The position numbers were made by a program, and so were the translations under genes. The notes beneath the pieces were generated by a model that searched no databases, was not told where the DNA came from, and saw nothing but the letters and a program-made list of their open reading frames with translations. From positions 61,620 through 125,619 of the forward strand of contig NZ_JBDPZD010000007.1 of NCBI RefSeq assembly GCF_039872745.1: DNA of 64,000 bases, written 5' to 3'. Below are positions 1 through 8,636 of the stretch, piece after piece (the first letter of the stretch is position 1; each line of letters begins with the position of its first letter). Source of the DNA: Pelomonas paludis. GTDB taxonomy: Bacteria > Pseudomonadota > Gammaproteobacteria > Burkholderiales > Burkholderiaceae_C.

Positions 1-1089
1 GAAGCCGATCTCGGCCTCCTCGACCTTGGCGCTGTACTTCCAGGCATTGCCCAGCAGGTTCTCCAGCGCCATGCGCAGCAGCGTCGGGTCGCCCTGCACG
101 ACCAGGCCGGGCTCGATGTCCACCTTGAGCACGCGCGAGGGCGCATTGCGGTGCAGCTCTTCAATGATGAACCCTGCCAGCTGCGACAGATTGACCGGCT
201 GGTCCGACAGCGGCCGCGTCGAGAGCTGGCTGAGCGAGAGCAGCGCGTCGATCATGCCGTTCATGCGCGCCGCCGCGCCCTGGATGCGGTCCAGGTGGTC
301 GTTGCCGATGCGGTCGAGCAAGCGGCCATAGTCCTCTTTGAGGATGCGCGCAAAGCCCTCGACCACGCGCACCGGCGCCCGCAGGTCGTGCGACACCGAG
401 TAGCTGAAGGACTCGTACTCGGCGGCCAGGCTGCCGTCCACCTCGCCCCTGGGCGCCGCCTGCTCGGCATCCGCGCGCGCGGCGGTGCCGACATAGCCGG
501 CCGGCCGGCCTTGCGCATCCAGAAGCGGCAGGCCGCGCAGGGTCCAGCGCTCGCCGCCGTCCAGCACGTCCAGCTCGCTGAAGGGCTGGCCCGACGCCAT
601 CCGCTCGCGCAGCAGCGCATCGCCCTCGGGGCAGCGGAAGCGCTCCCACAGCGCCTGCGTGGTGGGCCCGGCGCCCACCCAGCTGGACGCCACGGCGCCC
701 TGCGGCGCCTGCCAGCGCACCAGGTGGTGCTGGGCGTCGGTGGCCCACTGCCAGGCGGGCTGCAGCTGCGACTGCATGTGCGCCAGCTGGCGCGCCTCGC
801 GCAGCGGCTCACCCAATTTTTGGCGCGTGAAGCGCACGCCCACGTGCCAGCCCAGCGCCATCCCGGCCAGCACCATCAGTGAGCTGAGGAAAGAAGTCAG
901 AACCAGGGCCGCGTGCGTGAAGCCGACGTCGTGGCCCCACCACTGCATAAGAGCCAGCACGAGCGCGACGCTGAGACCCAGGCAGAGCAGCAGCACCAGC
1001 ACCAGCCCCAGCGCCACTGCCCAGACCCTCCACTTCTGCCGCCAGACGCGCGGCCGCGCGAGAACCTTGTCATCGCTGAGGCTGTTCAT
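1..1089 (-). CDS. membrane sensor histidine kinase (C-terminus cut by window edge)
   Basis: Reads off base 1, so only the first 363 codons are present. Two membrane segments (about residues 22-47 and 60-81) are followed by a PAS-like region (about 105-205), then a HisKA dimerisation domain with the phospho-acceptor motif SVSHDLRAP (His234) and the start of the ATPase domain with an N-box reading LENLLGNAWKYS (342-353). The catalytic G boxes lie outside the window. SVSHDLRAP is typical of phytochrome-like and other HisKA kinases acting on response regulators. The ATG at 1089 has no Shine-Dalgarno but has TACAAT exactly 6 nt upstream. It is divergent from the HPt/REC-GGDEF-EAL pair, a plausible partner set; that pairing is inference. 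Confidence 0.9.
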   Translation of the reverse strand, partial: MNSLSDDKVLARPRVWRQKWRVWAVALGLVLVLLLCLGLSVALVLALMQWWGHDVGFTHAALVLTSFLSSLMVLAGMALGWHVGVRFTRQKLGEPLREARQLAHMQSQLQPAWQWATDAQHHLVRWQAPQGAVASSWVGAGPTTQALWERFRCPEGDALLRERMASGQPFSELDVLDGGERWTLRGLPLLDAQGRPAGYVGTAARADAEQAAPRGEVDGSLAAEYESFSYSVSHDLRAPVRVVEGFARILKEDYGRLLDRIGNDHLDRIQGAAARMNGMIDALLSLSQLSTRPLSDQPVNLSQLAGFIIEELHRNAPSRVLKVDIEPGLVVQGDPTLLRMALENLLGNAWKYSAKVEEAEIGF

Positions 1090-1095
1090 CGAGCC

Positions 1096-1101
1096 ATTGT
1101 A
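1096..1101 (-). promoter_or_regulatory. -10-like hexamer TACAAT, predicted leaderless start of the kinase
   Basis: Reading the minus strand, TACAAT is followed by GGCTCG and then the ATG of the kinase gene. A six-base gap places the expected sigma70 +1 on the A of ATG. No Shine-Dalgarno is visible and no good -35 is seen. One of five identically spaced cases in the window. Confidence 0.5.
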
Positions 1102-1193
1102 GGAGGGGCTATTCCACGAATTTATGCCCACCTTGTCACGCTCTGCGCACAAGTCTGAGCGCTAAAGTCTGGGCTGCCCTTTGGCCGCCCAAG

Positions 1194-1574
1194 ATGCACA
1201 CCGCCTCCGCAGCTCCACCCCCACCGGCCGTCCTGGACGCCGAAGCGCTCGGCCGGTTGCGCGAGCTGGACCCGGCCGGCAAGAACCAGTTGCTCGCACG
1301 GGTCGTGACGGCCTTCTCAAAATCGCTCGAGCGCTTGTTGCCCGACCTCAGCCAGGCGCGCGGCCAGCAGCCGGCCGACCTGGACGGCATCCGCCGCGTC
1401 TGCCACACGCTGAAGTCCTCGTCCGCCAGCCTCGGGGCCCTGGCCCTGTCGCGGCGCTGCGCGGAGCTGGAAGCTGCCGCGCGAGACGGCAAGCTCACGG
1501 CCACCGACGCACGCCTGGACGACCTGCTGCAGGACATCGAGCAGGTGCGCGTTGCGCTGAACGCTCTCGTCTGA
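1194..1574 (+). CDS. stand-alone HPt (histidine phosphotransfer) protein
   Basis: A 126-residue all-helical protein carrying the HPt signature CHTLKSSSASLG with the acceptor His71. HPt proteins shuttle phosphoryl groups between the receiver of a hybrid kinase and a terminal response regulator. It ends 13 nt before the REC-PAS-GGDEF-EAL gene, so the two are almost certainly co-transcribed and the receiver of that protein is the obvious target. The N-terminal tail (residues 1-14) is Ala/Pro-rich and likely disordered. The kinase that feeds it is not certain: the divergent kinase is cut before any C-terminal receiver could be seen. Confidence 0.9.
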   Translation: MHTASAAPPPPAVLDAEALGRLRELDPAGKNQLLARVVTAFSKSLERLLPDLSQARGQQPADLDGIRRVCHTLKSSSASLGALALSRRCAELEAAARDGKLTATDARLDDLLQDIEQVRVALNALV

Positions 1575-1587
1575 CCGCGCGCGCACC

Positions 1588-3789
1588 ATGAGCTACACCT
1601 CTCTCGACGATCTGCGCCGCACGCGACTGCTGCTGGTCGACGACGACGAGGTCAACCTGTTGCTGACGGCTGCCGCGCTGCGCGAGCACGGCTTTGACGT
1701 GACCGAGGCCACCAGTGGCGTGCACGCGCTGGAGCAACTGCAGTCCTGTGCCTGCGACATGGTGGTGCTGGACGCGCTGATGCCCGGGCTCGACGGCTTC
1801 GAGACCTGTGCACGCCTGCGCGCGATGGCGGGCTACGAGTCCCTGCCCGTGCTGATGCTCACCGGCCTCGACGACGAGGCCTCGATCACACGCGCCTACC
1901 AGGTGGGCGCGACCGACTTCTTCGTCAAGTCCATGCAATGGAGTCTGCTCGCCGGCCGCCTGCGCTACCTGATGCGCAGCGCGCGCACACGCCAGGAGCT
2001 GGAGCGCAGCAAGGCCAAGCTCGCCCGTGCCCAGGATCTGGCGCGCATGGGCAGCTTCGAATGGCACCGCAAGGTCCCTGGCGGCTTCACCATCTCCGCC
2101 GAAGGCCTGCGCGTGTTTGGCCGCGGCCCGCAGGAGCGGCTCGACTTCATCGGCGTGATGCGCATGGTGCCGGCCGAGGACCGCCACATCTTCCTGCGCC
2201 TGTTGCACGACGTGCTCAGCCACCACTCGGTGCTCGTGACCGACCTGCCGCTGACCCTGCTCGACGGCCGCCAGCGCGTGGTGCACATCGAGGCCGAGCC
2301 TGAGTTCACCGACCAGGGCGGCGTGGCTGGCTACACCGGCATCCTGCAGGACGTGACCGACCGCCGCCAGGCCGAAGACCGCATCCGCCAGCTGGCCCAT
2401 TTCGACTCGCTCACCGGCCTGCCCAACCGCCGCCAGCTGATCTGGCGCGTCGAGCGCGCCATCGAACAGGCGCGCCGCGCCGGCCACCAGGTCGGCCTGC
2501 TGCTGATCGACCTGGACCGCTTCAAGATCATCAACGACACCCTCGGCCACACGGCCGGCGACGAGCTGCTGATCGAGGTCGGTCACCGCCTGCGCAGCTG
2601 CGTGCGCCACTCCGACCAGATCATGGAAGGCGTGCTCGAAGGCCTCGGTGGCCGCTCGCACCGCGCGCTGGAGGCCGTGGGCCGCCTGGGTGGCGACGAG
2701 TTCGTGGCCCTGCTGCCCGAGATCACCGGCGAGGCGGACGCTGAACGCGTGGCCCAGCGCGTGCTGGAGTCGCTGCGCGAGCCCATCTTCGTGGCTGGCC
2801 AGGAGTGCTTCGTCACCGCCAGCGTCGGCATCGCCATGTTCCCGCGCGACGGCCAGTCCATGGCCGACCTGCTGCGCAACTCCGACGTCGCCATGTACGC
2901 CGTCAAGAGCCAGGGCCGCAACGCCAGCGCCGTCTACTCGCCGCAGCTGGCGGGCCAGGGCAAGCAGAAGCTGGAGCTGGAAACCGCACTGCACAAGGCG
3001 CTGGAGCGCAACGAGATCGTGCTGCACTACCAGCCCAAGATCGACGTGCGTAGCGGCGCCATGATCGGGGCCGAGGCCCTGATGCGCTGGCACCGCGGCG
3101 CCAACCTGATCCCGCCGGCCGACTTCATCCCCCTGGCCGAGGAAACCGGCCTGATCGTGCCGCTCTCCGAGTGGGCGCTCAAGGAAGCCGCGCGCCAGGC
3201 CAAGATCTGGTCGCTGCAGTTCGGCTTTGCCGACGCGATCGCCGTCAACCTGCCCAGCCGCATGTTCGAGCGCAGCGACCTCGTCGAGCACATCCACCAG
3301 TGCGTCAGCGCCTATGGCGTGCCGCACCGCTCCATCCAGCTGGAGATCACGGAGAACAACCTGATGAAGGATCTCCAGAACGTGATCCCCTCCCTGCACC
3401 GCCTGAACGAAGTCGGCGTCGAGATCTCGATTGACGACTTCGGCACCGGCTACTCGTCGCTGGCCTACCTGACCACCCTGCCCATCGGCGAGGTCAAGAT
3501 CGACCGCACCTTCGTGCGCGACCTCGGCATCACGCCGCAAAGCTCGGCCGTGGTCACCGCCATCATTGCCCTGGCGCGCGCGCTGGGCCTGCGCGTGGTG
3601 GCCGAGGGCGTCGAGACCATCCGCCAGATGGAAGTGCTGCACCGCCTCGGCTGCTCGCTGATGCAGGGCTATCTGTTCAGCCGCCCGCTGCCCGCCGAGG
3701 AGCTGGAGCGCTGGCTGACCGACGTGGTCATGGCACGCAGCGCCGCCTGGATGCAGCAGGGCCCTTCGGTCGAACAATTCTCCATTTGA
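1588..3789 (+). CDS. response regulator with REC-PAS-GGDEF-EAL domains (c-di-GMP turnover)
   Basis: 733 residues. Receiver domain 1-125 with acidic pocket D18-D20, phospho-acceptor D62 (VVLDALMPG) and conserved K114; a PAS-like domain about 150-265; GGDEF domain about 280-450 with intact GGDEF at 368-372; EAL domain about 465-725 with EAL at 496-498 and DDFGTGYSS downstream. Both c-di-GMP synthesis and hydrolysis motifs look intact, so phosphorylation of D62 may set the balance. Odd point: the RxxD inhibitory-site candidate (RHSD, 340-343) is separated from GGDEF by 24 residues instead of the usual 5, an insertion of about 19 residues. Follows the HPt gene by 13 nt and precedes a diguanylate cyclase gene. 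Confidence 0.93.
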   Translation: MSYTSLDDLRRTRLLLVDDDEVNLLLTAAALREHGFDVTEATSGVHALEQLQSCACDMVVLDALMPGLDGFETCARLRAMAGYESLPVLMLTGLDDEASITRAYQVGATDFFVKSMQWSLLAGRLRYLMRSARTRQELERSKAKLARAQDLARMGSFEWHRKVPGGFTISAEGLRVFGRGPQERLDFIGVMRMVPAEDRHIFLRLLHDVLSHHSVLVTDLPLTLLDGRQRVVHIEAEPEFTDQGGVAGYTGILQDVTDRRQAEDRIRQLAHFDSLTGLPNRRQLIWRVERAIEQARRAGHQVGLLLIDLDRFKIINDTLGHTAGDELLIEVGHRLRSCVRHSDQIMEGVLEGLGGRSHRALEAVGRLGGDEFVALLPEITGEADAERVAQRVLESLREPIFVAGQECFVTASVGIAMFPRDGQSMADLLRNSDVAMYAVKSQGRNASAVYSPQLAGQGKQKLELETALHKALERNEIVLHYQPKIDVRSGAMIGAEALMRWHRGANLIPPADFIPLAEETGLIVPLSEWALKEAARQAKIWSLQFGFADAIAVNLPSRMFERSDLVEHIHQCVSAYGVPHRSIQLEITENNLMKDLQNVIPSLHRLNEVGVEISIDDFGTGYSSLAYLTTLPIGEVKIDRTFVRDLGITPQSSAVVTAIIALARALGLRVVAEGVETIRQMEVLHRLGCSLMQGYLFSRPLPAEELERWLTDVVMARSAAWMQQGPSVEQFSI

Positions 3790-3806
3790 AGAGGGGCTGA
3801 AGCCCG

Positions 3807-5717
3807 GTGAACAAACCTGCTGCCCTGCCCGCCCAACTGGCCAAGGCTGCGCTGCAGCGCATCGCCCAGGCCCGGCTCGAGCCCACCCCCGAAAACTACG
3901 CCCGCGCCTACGCCATCGAGGCCGGCACCGACCCCGCGCCCGTGGGTGGCAACACCGCGCCACCCGAGCGCCTGATCGCCCTGCTGGGCCGCCTGGTCAA
4001 CCTGGGCGTGCCGCCCGGCAGCGCCCGGCAGGACCTGCAAAACCTCATCCGCGAGCAGCGCTGGGAAGACGCGGTGCGCCAGGTCGAGCGCCTGCACGAG
4101 TCTGCCGGCCCCGGTGCCCAGGCCGAAGCCCTGGCCCAGATGCTGGAGCGCCTGGTGCGCGGCCTGGAGCGCGGCGGCCGCCAGTGGACCCTGGGCCGCA
4201 AGAAGGACGGCGTCGCCCGCGTGCTGGAGCTGACCCGCAACGACAGCAGCAAGATCGTCAAGCGCATGGGCCAGCTGATTGCCAGCTGGGACAAAGACTC
4301 TGAAGGCAGCGAGGTCGAGTCGGCTGACACCACCGACAACCCCAGCCAGTTCCTCGCTGACATCGGCACCGACACCGGCGCCGGCACGGACTTCGCCACG
4401 CTCAGCCGCGTGGGCACGCGGGAGGCCCCGCGCGGCGACCCGATGCGCGACTTCCTCGGCACCAGCAGCGCAAGCAGCAGCAACAGCAGCAGCGCCGCCA
4501 CCAACCCCGCCTGGCCCGATGTCAGCCAGGAGCTGGGCGACACCGTGCGCCACGCGCTGCGCAAACCCAGCGCCCAGGCCGGCGAGGCCAGTGATGCCGA
4601 CGGCCTGATCCGCGCGCTGGATGCCGCGCAGGACGAGTTGCGCCGCGACGGCGCCAGCCCCGAGCGCGCCAGCCAGATGGCTGCGCTGTGCCAGCGTGCC
4701 CGCCACCTGCTGGATCACCGCCGCCATTTGTTCAACGAACTCGGCGGCCTGTGCCGCGAGCTCAGCCGCAGCCTGGTCGATCTGGCCGAAGACGACTCCT
4801 GGGCGCGCGGCCAGTCCGCCGCGATCGACAACACGCTCTCGCACGGCTTGTCAGGCCGAGGGGTGCGCGTCGTGACCGAACTGCTGGCCGCCACGCGCGA
4901 GCGCCAGCGCGGCCTGCGCGAGGAGCGGGCCCGGGCCCACGAGTCGCTCAAGGCCCTGATCCAGCGCATGCTGACCGAGCTGGGCGAGCTGGGCCAGCAC
5001 ACCGACCGCTTCTCCACCCACGTGGGCCGCTATGCCGACGCCATCGAGCGCGCCGACTCGCTGGAGAGCCTGGCGGGCACCGTGCGCGAGATGGTCGAAG
5101 AGAGCCGCAGCGTGCAAAGCTTGGTCTCGCAGACGCAAAGCCGCCTGACCCTGGAGCACGACAAGGCCATGGCCCTGAGCCAGCGCGTCGAACAGTTGGA
5201 GGGCGAGCTGCGCCGCCTGGCCGAGGAAGTCCACACCGACCAGCTGACCCAGATCGCCAACCGCCGTGGCCTGATCCAGGCTTTCGGCATCGAGCAGGCC
5301 AAGGCCGAGCGTGAGCAGCAACTGATCGCGCTCGCCCTGCTCGACATCGACAACTTCAAGAAGCTCAACGACACGCTCGGCCACCATGCCGGCGACATCG
5401 CGCTCAAGTCCCTGGCCGAGCGCGCGCAAGCCTCGCTGCGCCCCGGCGACATGGTGGCGCGCTACGGCGGCGAAGAGTTTGTGCTGATGCTGCCCAATAC
5501 CCCGCTCGACGAAGCCGTGCAGGTGCTGACGCGCTTGCAGCGCTCGCTGTCCAAGAGCCTGTTCGAGCATGAAGGCAAGGAGGTCTTCGTGACCTTCTCG
5601 GCCGGCGCCACGCTCTACCGCGCCGGCGAGACGCTTGAGTCCGCGCTGGACCGCGCCGACGTGGCCCTCTACGAGGCCAAGCACACGGGCAAGAACCGCA
5701 CCTGCATCGCCGACTGA
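3807..5717 (+). CDS. diguanylate cyclase with long N-terminal region (GGEEF)
   Basis: 636 residues starting at GTG with GAGGGG at 3791-3796 as ribosome binding site. The C-terminal GGDEF domain (about 465-636) has an intact active-site motif RYGGEEF (GGEEF 554-558) and a canonical RxxD inhibitory site (RPGD, 545-548) five residues before it, so an active, product-inhibited c-di-GMP synthase is expected. The N-terminal 200 residues resemble a helical module seen in other betaproteobacterial cyclases (recognised only loosely); residues about 220-235 are a Ser-rich linker encoded by an AGC-rich stretch; about 360-480 is probably a long coiled coil. No membrane segments, so cytoplasmic. Begins 17 nt after the REC-PAS-GGDEF-EAL gene, probably the same transcript. 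Confidence 0.92.
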   Translation: MNKPAALPAQLAKAALQRIAQARLEPTPENYARAYAIEAGTDPAPVGGNTAPPERLIALLGRLVNLGVPPGSARQDLQNLIREQRWEDAVRQVERLHESAGPGAQAEALAQMLERLVRGLERGGRQWTLGRKKDGVARVLELTRNDSSKIVKRMGQLIASWDKDSEGSEVESADTTDNPSQFLADIGTDTGAGTDFATLSRVGTREAPRGDPMRDFLGTSSASSSNSSSAATNPAWPDVSQELGDTVRHALRKPSAQAGEASDADGLIRALDAAQDELRRDGASPERASQMAALCQRARHLLDHRRHLFNELGGLCRELSRSLVDLAEDDSWARGQSAAIDNTLSHGLSGRGVRVVTELLAATRERQRGLREERARAHESLKALIQRMLTELGELGQHTDRFSTHVGRYADAIERADSLESLAGTVREMVEESRSVQSLVSQTQSRLTLEHDKAMALSQRVEQLEGELRRLAEEVHTDQLTQIANRRGLIQAFGIEQAKAEREQQLIALALLDIDNFKKLNDTLGHHAGDIALKSLAERAQASLRPGDMVARYGGEEFVLMLPNTPLDEAVQVLTRLQRSLSKSLFEHEGKEVFVTFSAGATLYRAGETLESALDRADVALYEAKHTGKNRTCIAD

Positions 5718-5825
5718 GCGCACGGCGCGCGGCGCTTGATGGGGATGGATGCGCGGCCCAGGCTGCGCACAATAGGCGGCCTGACCGGGGCCCTCGCGCC
5801 GGCAGCGCACCCGGAGCCTTTGCCC

Positions 5826-6491
5826 ATGTCCCACCGCCCTGCCCTGAATGGCGCCGCCCTGTCGGCCGCAGCTGCCCTGACCCTTTCGGCCTGCATCGTG
5901 GCGCCCGTGACGGCGCCGCCCCCGGTTACCGCACCTCCGGCCCCGGCACCCGCGCCGGCGCCGTCGCTCACCATCGTCGCCGCGGGCTCGGCCGCGCAGC
6001 CGCCCTCGCTCACAGCCGTGACCCAAGGCCAGGTCGTTACGCTCAACACCGTACAGCCGCTGCACCCGGCTGCCAGCCCGCGCTTCAACGGCCTGAACCT
6101 CACCGCAGCCGGCAACACCCCGGCCGACACGCTGCTGGGCTGGAACCGCGCCACCGGCCAGGTCGTGGCCACGCCTGCACCAGCCGCCCCCACACCGGCG
6201 GCCACGCTGACCACGCGCACGGTCCAGTCCGCCAACCAGTTGCAGGTGCTGGACACCGACCAACTGCTCGTCGTGCTGATCGATGGCAGCTTGAGTCTCC
6301 CCGCGCTCAACGCCGCTGGCGATGGCGCTCGGGAGGGCCGTGTATTGGTCATCAAGTCGCTGACCAGCCAGCTACGGATCTCTGGCGTCGAAGGCTCGGG
6401 CAACATCATCCTGGCTCGCGGCCAAAGCCTGACCTTCGCGGCGGCCACGCGCCTGAACCCGCCCCGTTGGCTGGTGATCGGCAAGACATGA
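5826..6491 (+). CDS. proline-rich lipoprotein of unknown function
   Basis: Start chosen at the ATG at 5826, which gives a lipoprotein signal (AALTLSAC, lipidated Cys about residue 23) and has GGAG upstream. After the Cys comes a Pro/Ala-rich linker (about 26-50) and then about 170 residues of Thr/Ala/Val-rich, probably beta-strand sequence with no cysteines. I do not recognise the family. The linker could span periplasm or peptidoglycan. An in-frame upstream start at 5736 exists but would bury the signal peptide. A CACAAT element at 5768-5773 may be its -10. Nothing nearby fixes its role. Confidence 0.75.
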   Translation: MSHRPALNGAALSAAAALTLSACIVAPVTAPPPVTAPPAPAPAPAPSLTIVAAGSAAQPPSLTAVTQGQVVTLNTVQPLHPAASPRFNGLNLTAAGNTPADTLLGWNRATGQVVATPAPAAPTPAATLTTRTVQSANQLQVLDTDQLLVVLIDGSLSLPALNAAGDGAREGRVLVIKSLTSQLRISGVEGSGNIILARGQSLTFAAATRLNPPRWLVIGKT

Positions 6492-6599
6492 TGCACATGG
6501 GGGCTCTGGGCCATTCACAGCCTGCCCCGTGTCTTTTGGCCAGCCCAGCCGGACCGGCCTTTAATGATCGGTTTTCTACCTTCTCGTCGAGGTTGTTCC

Positions 6600-8636
6600 A
6601 TGAACCTGCTCCGCACCCTCCCCGCCGCCCTTGCGCTGGCAGCCCTCGTCACTGCGCCGGCCGTGCTGGCCCAGGCCAAGGTCGACATGGGCGACACGCC
6701 CCTGATCGCCCGCAGCGCGCTGTTTGGCAACCCGGTCAAATCGGGCGCGCAGCTCAGCCCCGACGGCAAGTGGCTGAGCTGGCTGGCGCCCCTCAATGGC
6801 GTGATGAACGTCTGGGCCGCGCCGGTGGACCAGCCCACGCAGGCCAAGCCCCTGACCGACTCCAAGGACCGGCCCATCCCCGGTTACGGCTGGTCGGGCA
6901 ATGGCGAGCAGGTGGTGTTCGTCCAGGACAAGGGTGGTGACGAGAACTTCCGGCTCTACGGCGTCAACGTCAACACCGGCGCGCGGCAGGACTACACGCC
7001 CTTCGACAAGGTGCGCGTGAGCACCATCGGTGGCTCGACCAAGCGGCTCGACGAGATGCTGGTCGGCATCAACAACCGCGACCCGCGCTGGCACGACGTC
7101 TACCTGCTCAACCTCAAGACGGGCGAGCTCAAGCTCGTCATGCAGGCCGACGGCTATGCGGGTTTTGTGAGCGACAACGACCTGCAAGTGCGCATGGCCG
7201 CACGGCCCAACGCGGCGGGCGGCATGGACTACTTCACCGTCACCGACGGCAAGGTGGCCGACAAGCCCGTCGTCTCCACCGGGCTGGAAGACGTCTCGAC
7301 CTCGCCGCTGGGCTTCACGTCCGATGGCAAGACCCTGTACTGGACCGACTCGCGCGAGCGCGACACCACGGCCGTGTTTGCTGAAGACGTGGCCACCGGC
7401 AAGCGCAGCCTGATCGGGGCTGACCCGCGCGCCGACCTCGGCGGCACGCTGCGCCACCCGGTCACGGGCGTGGTGCAGGCCTATGCGGTCGATTACCTGG
7501 TCAACGAGTGGAAGTTCCTCGATGCCAGCCTCAAGGCCGACTTCGAGTGGCTGCAAAAGCAGCTGGGCAAGGGCGAGGTCATCGTCGGCAGCCGCACCCG
7601 CGCGGACGACAAATGGATCGTCTCCATCGACCGGGTCTCCCAGGTCGCGGCCACCTACCTCTTCGACCGCAAGGCCAAGACGCTGACCGAGCTTTACGTC
7701 GCGCGCCCCGCCCTGGTCGGCGCCCCGCTGGTGCCGATGATGCCGGTCGAGATCAAGTCGCGCGACGGCCTGACCCTGCCCAGCTACCTGACCCTGCCCA
7801 AGGGCGCCGACAAGGACGGCGACGGCAAGGCCGACAAGCCCGTGCCCATGGTGCTCTTCGTCCACGGCGGCCCCTGGGCGCGTGACGGCTATGGCTACAA
7901 CAGCTACCACCAGTGGCTGGCCAACCGCGGCTACGCGGTGCTGGCCGTCAACTACCGGGCCTCCACCGGCTTTGGCAAGAAGTTCCTCAACGCTGGCAAC
8001 AAGCAGTGGGGCCTGACCATGCACGACGACCTGCTCGACGCCGTGGCCTGGGCCGTCAAGCAAGGCGTCACCACGGCCGACAAGGTCGCCATCATGGGCG
8101 GCAGCTACGGTGGCTATGCGGCGCTGGCGGGCGTGGCCTTCACGCCCACCACCTTTGCCTGCGCGGTGGACATCGTCGGCCCGTCCAACCTGGAAACCCT
8201 GCTCGCCACCATCCCGCCCTACTGGGAGGCCGGCCGCAAGCAGATCTACAGCCGCATGGGCGACCCGACCACCGACGAAGGCAAGGCCATCCTGCGCGCC
8301 GCCTCGCCGCTCTACAAGGCCGACCAGATCGTGCGGCCGCTGCTGATCGGCCAGGGCGCCAACGACCCCCGCGTCAAGCAGGCCGAGAGCGACCAGATCG
8401 TCACCGCCATGCAGGCCAAGAAGATCCCGGTCACCTACGTGCTCTACCCCGACGAAGGCCATGGCTTTGCCAAGCCCAACAACCGCATTGGCTTCAACGC
8501 GGTTGCCGAATCCTTCCTCGGCCAATGCCTGGGTGGCCGCGTGGAGCCGCTGGCTGACACGGTCAAGCAGTCCAGCGCGCAGATCAAGCACGGCGCGGAG
8601 TTCGTGCCGGGCCTGGCGGACGCGGCCAAGCCGTGA
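6600..8636 (+). CDS. exported S9-family prolyl oligopeptidase-like peptidase
   Basis: 678 residues with a signal peptide (cleavage about AVLAQA, residues 20-25). Residues 30-370 form the beta-propeller gate, with repeated strands typical of TolB/DPP-like propellers; residues 400-650 are the alpha/beta hydrolase domain with catalytic triad Ser502 (GGSYGGYA), Asp589 (GANDPRV) and His621 (DEGHGF). The family cleaves short peptides, often after Pro or releasing dipeptides; the protein should act in the periplasm or outside. An in-frame codon at 6564 is also open, but the ATG at 6600 gives the clean signal peptide. Its TGA overlaps the GTG of the next gene. Confidence 0.93.
   Translation: MNLLRTLPAALALAALVTAPAVLAQAKVDMGDTPLIARSALFGNPVKSGAQLSPDGKWLSWLAPLNGVMNVWAAPVDQPTQAKPLTDSKDRPIPGYGWSGNGEQVVFVQDKGGDENFRLYGVNVNTGARQDYTPFDKVRVSTIGGSTKRLDEMLVGINNRDPRWHDVYLLNLKTGELKLVMQADGYAGFVSDNDLQVRMAARPNAAGGMDYFTVTDGKVADKPVVSTGLEDVSTSPLGFTSDGKTLYWTDSRERDTTAVFAEDVATGKRSLIGADPRADLGGTLRHPVTGVVQAYAVDYLVNEWKFLDASLKADFEWLQKQLGKGEVIVGSRTRADDKWIVSIDRVSQVAATYLFDRKAKTLTELYVARPALVGAPLVPMMPVEIKSRDGLTLPSYLTLPKGADKDGDGKADKPVPMVLFVHGGPWARDGYGYNSYHQWLANRGYAVLAVNYRASTGFGKKFLNAGNKQWGLTMHDDLLDAVAWAVKQGVTTADKVAIMGGSYGGYAALAGVAFTPTTFACAVDIVGPSNLETLLATIPPYWEAGRKQIYSRMGDPTTDEGKAILRAASPLYKADQIVRPLLIGQGANDPRVKQAESDQIVTAMQAKKIPVTYVLYPDEGHGFAKPNNRIGFNAVAESFLGQCLGGRVEPLADTVKQSSAQIKHGAEFVPGLADAAKP

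Noticed and set aside
1495..3963. Very long antisense open frame (822 codons) opposite the REC-PAS-GGDEF-EAL gene, and similar long frames elsewhere (for example 49231-53637 plus, 57508-60243 minus)
   Set aside because: They lie opposite clear conserved-domain genes, have low-complexity Ala/Gly/His/Gln-rich translations and are the usual by-product of GC-rich third positions.
4460..4500. AGC-rich tandem-like stretch in the diguanylate cyclase gene
   Set aside because: It encodes a Ser-rich linker with irregular units; no clean repeat length that would mark phase variation.
5718..5825. Upstream in-frame start (5736) for the lipoprotein gene
   Set aside because: It would place 30 residues before the lipoprotein signal and hide it; the ATG at 5826 has a GGAG site.
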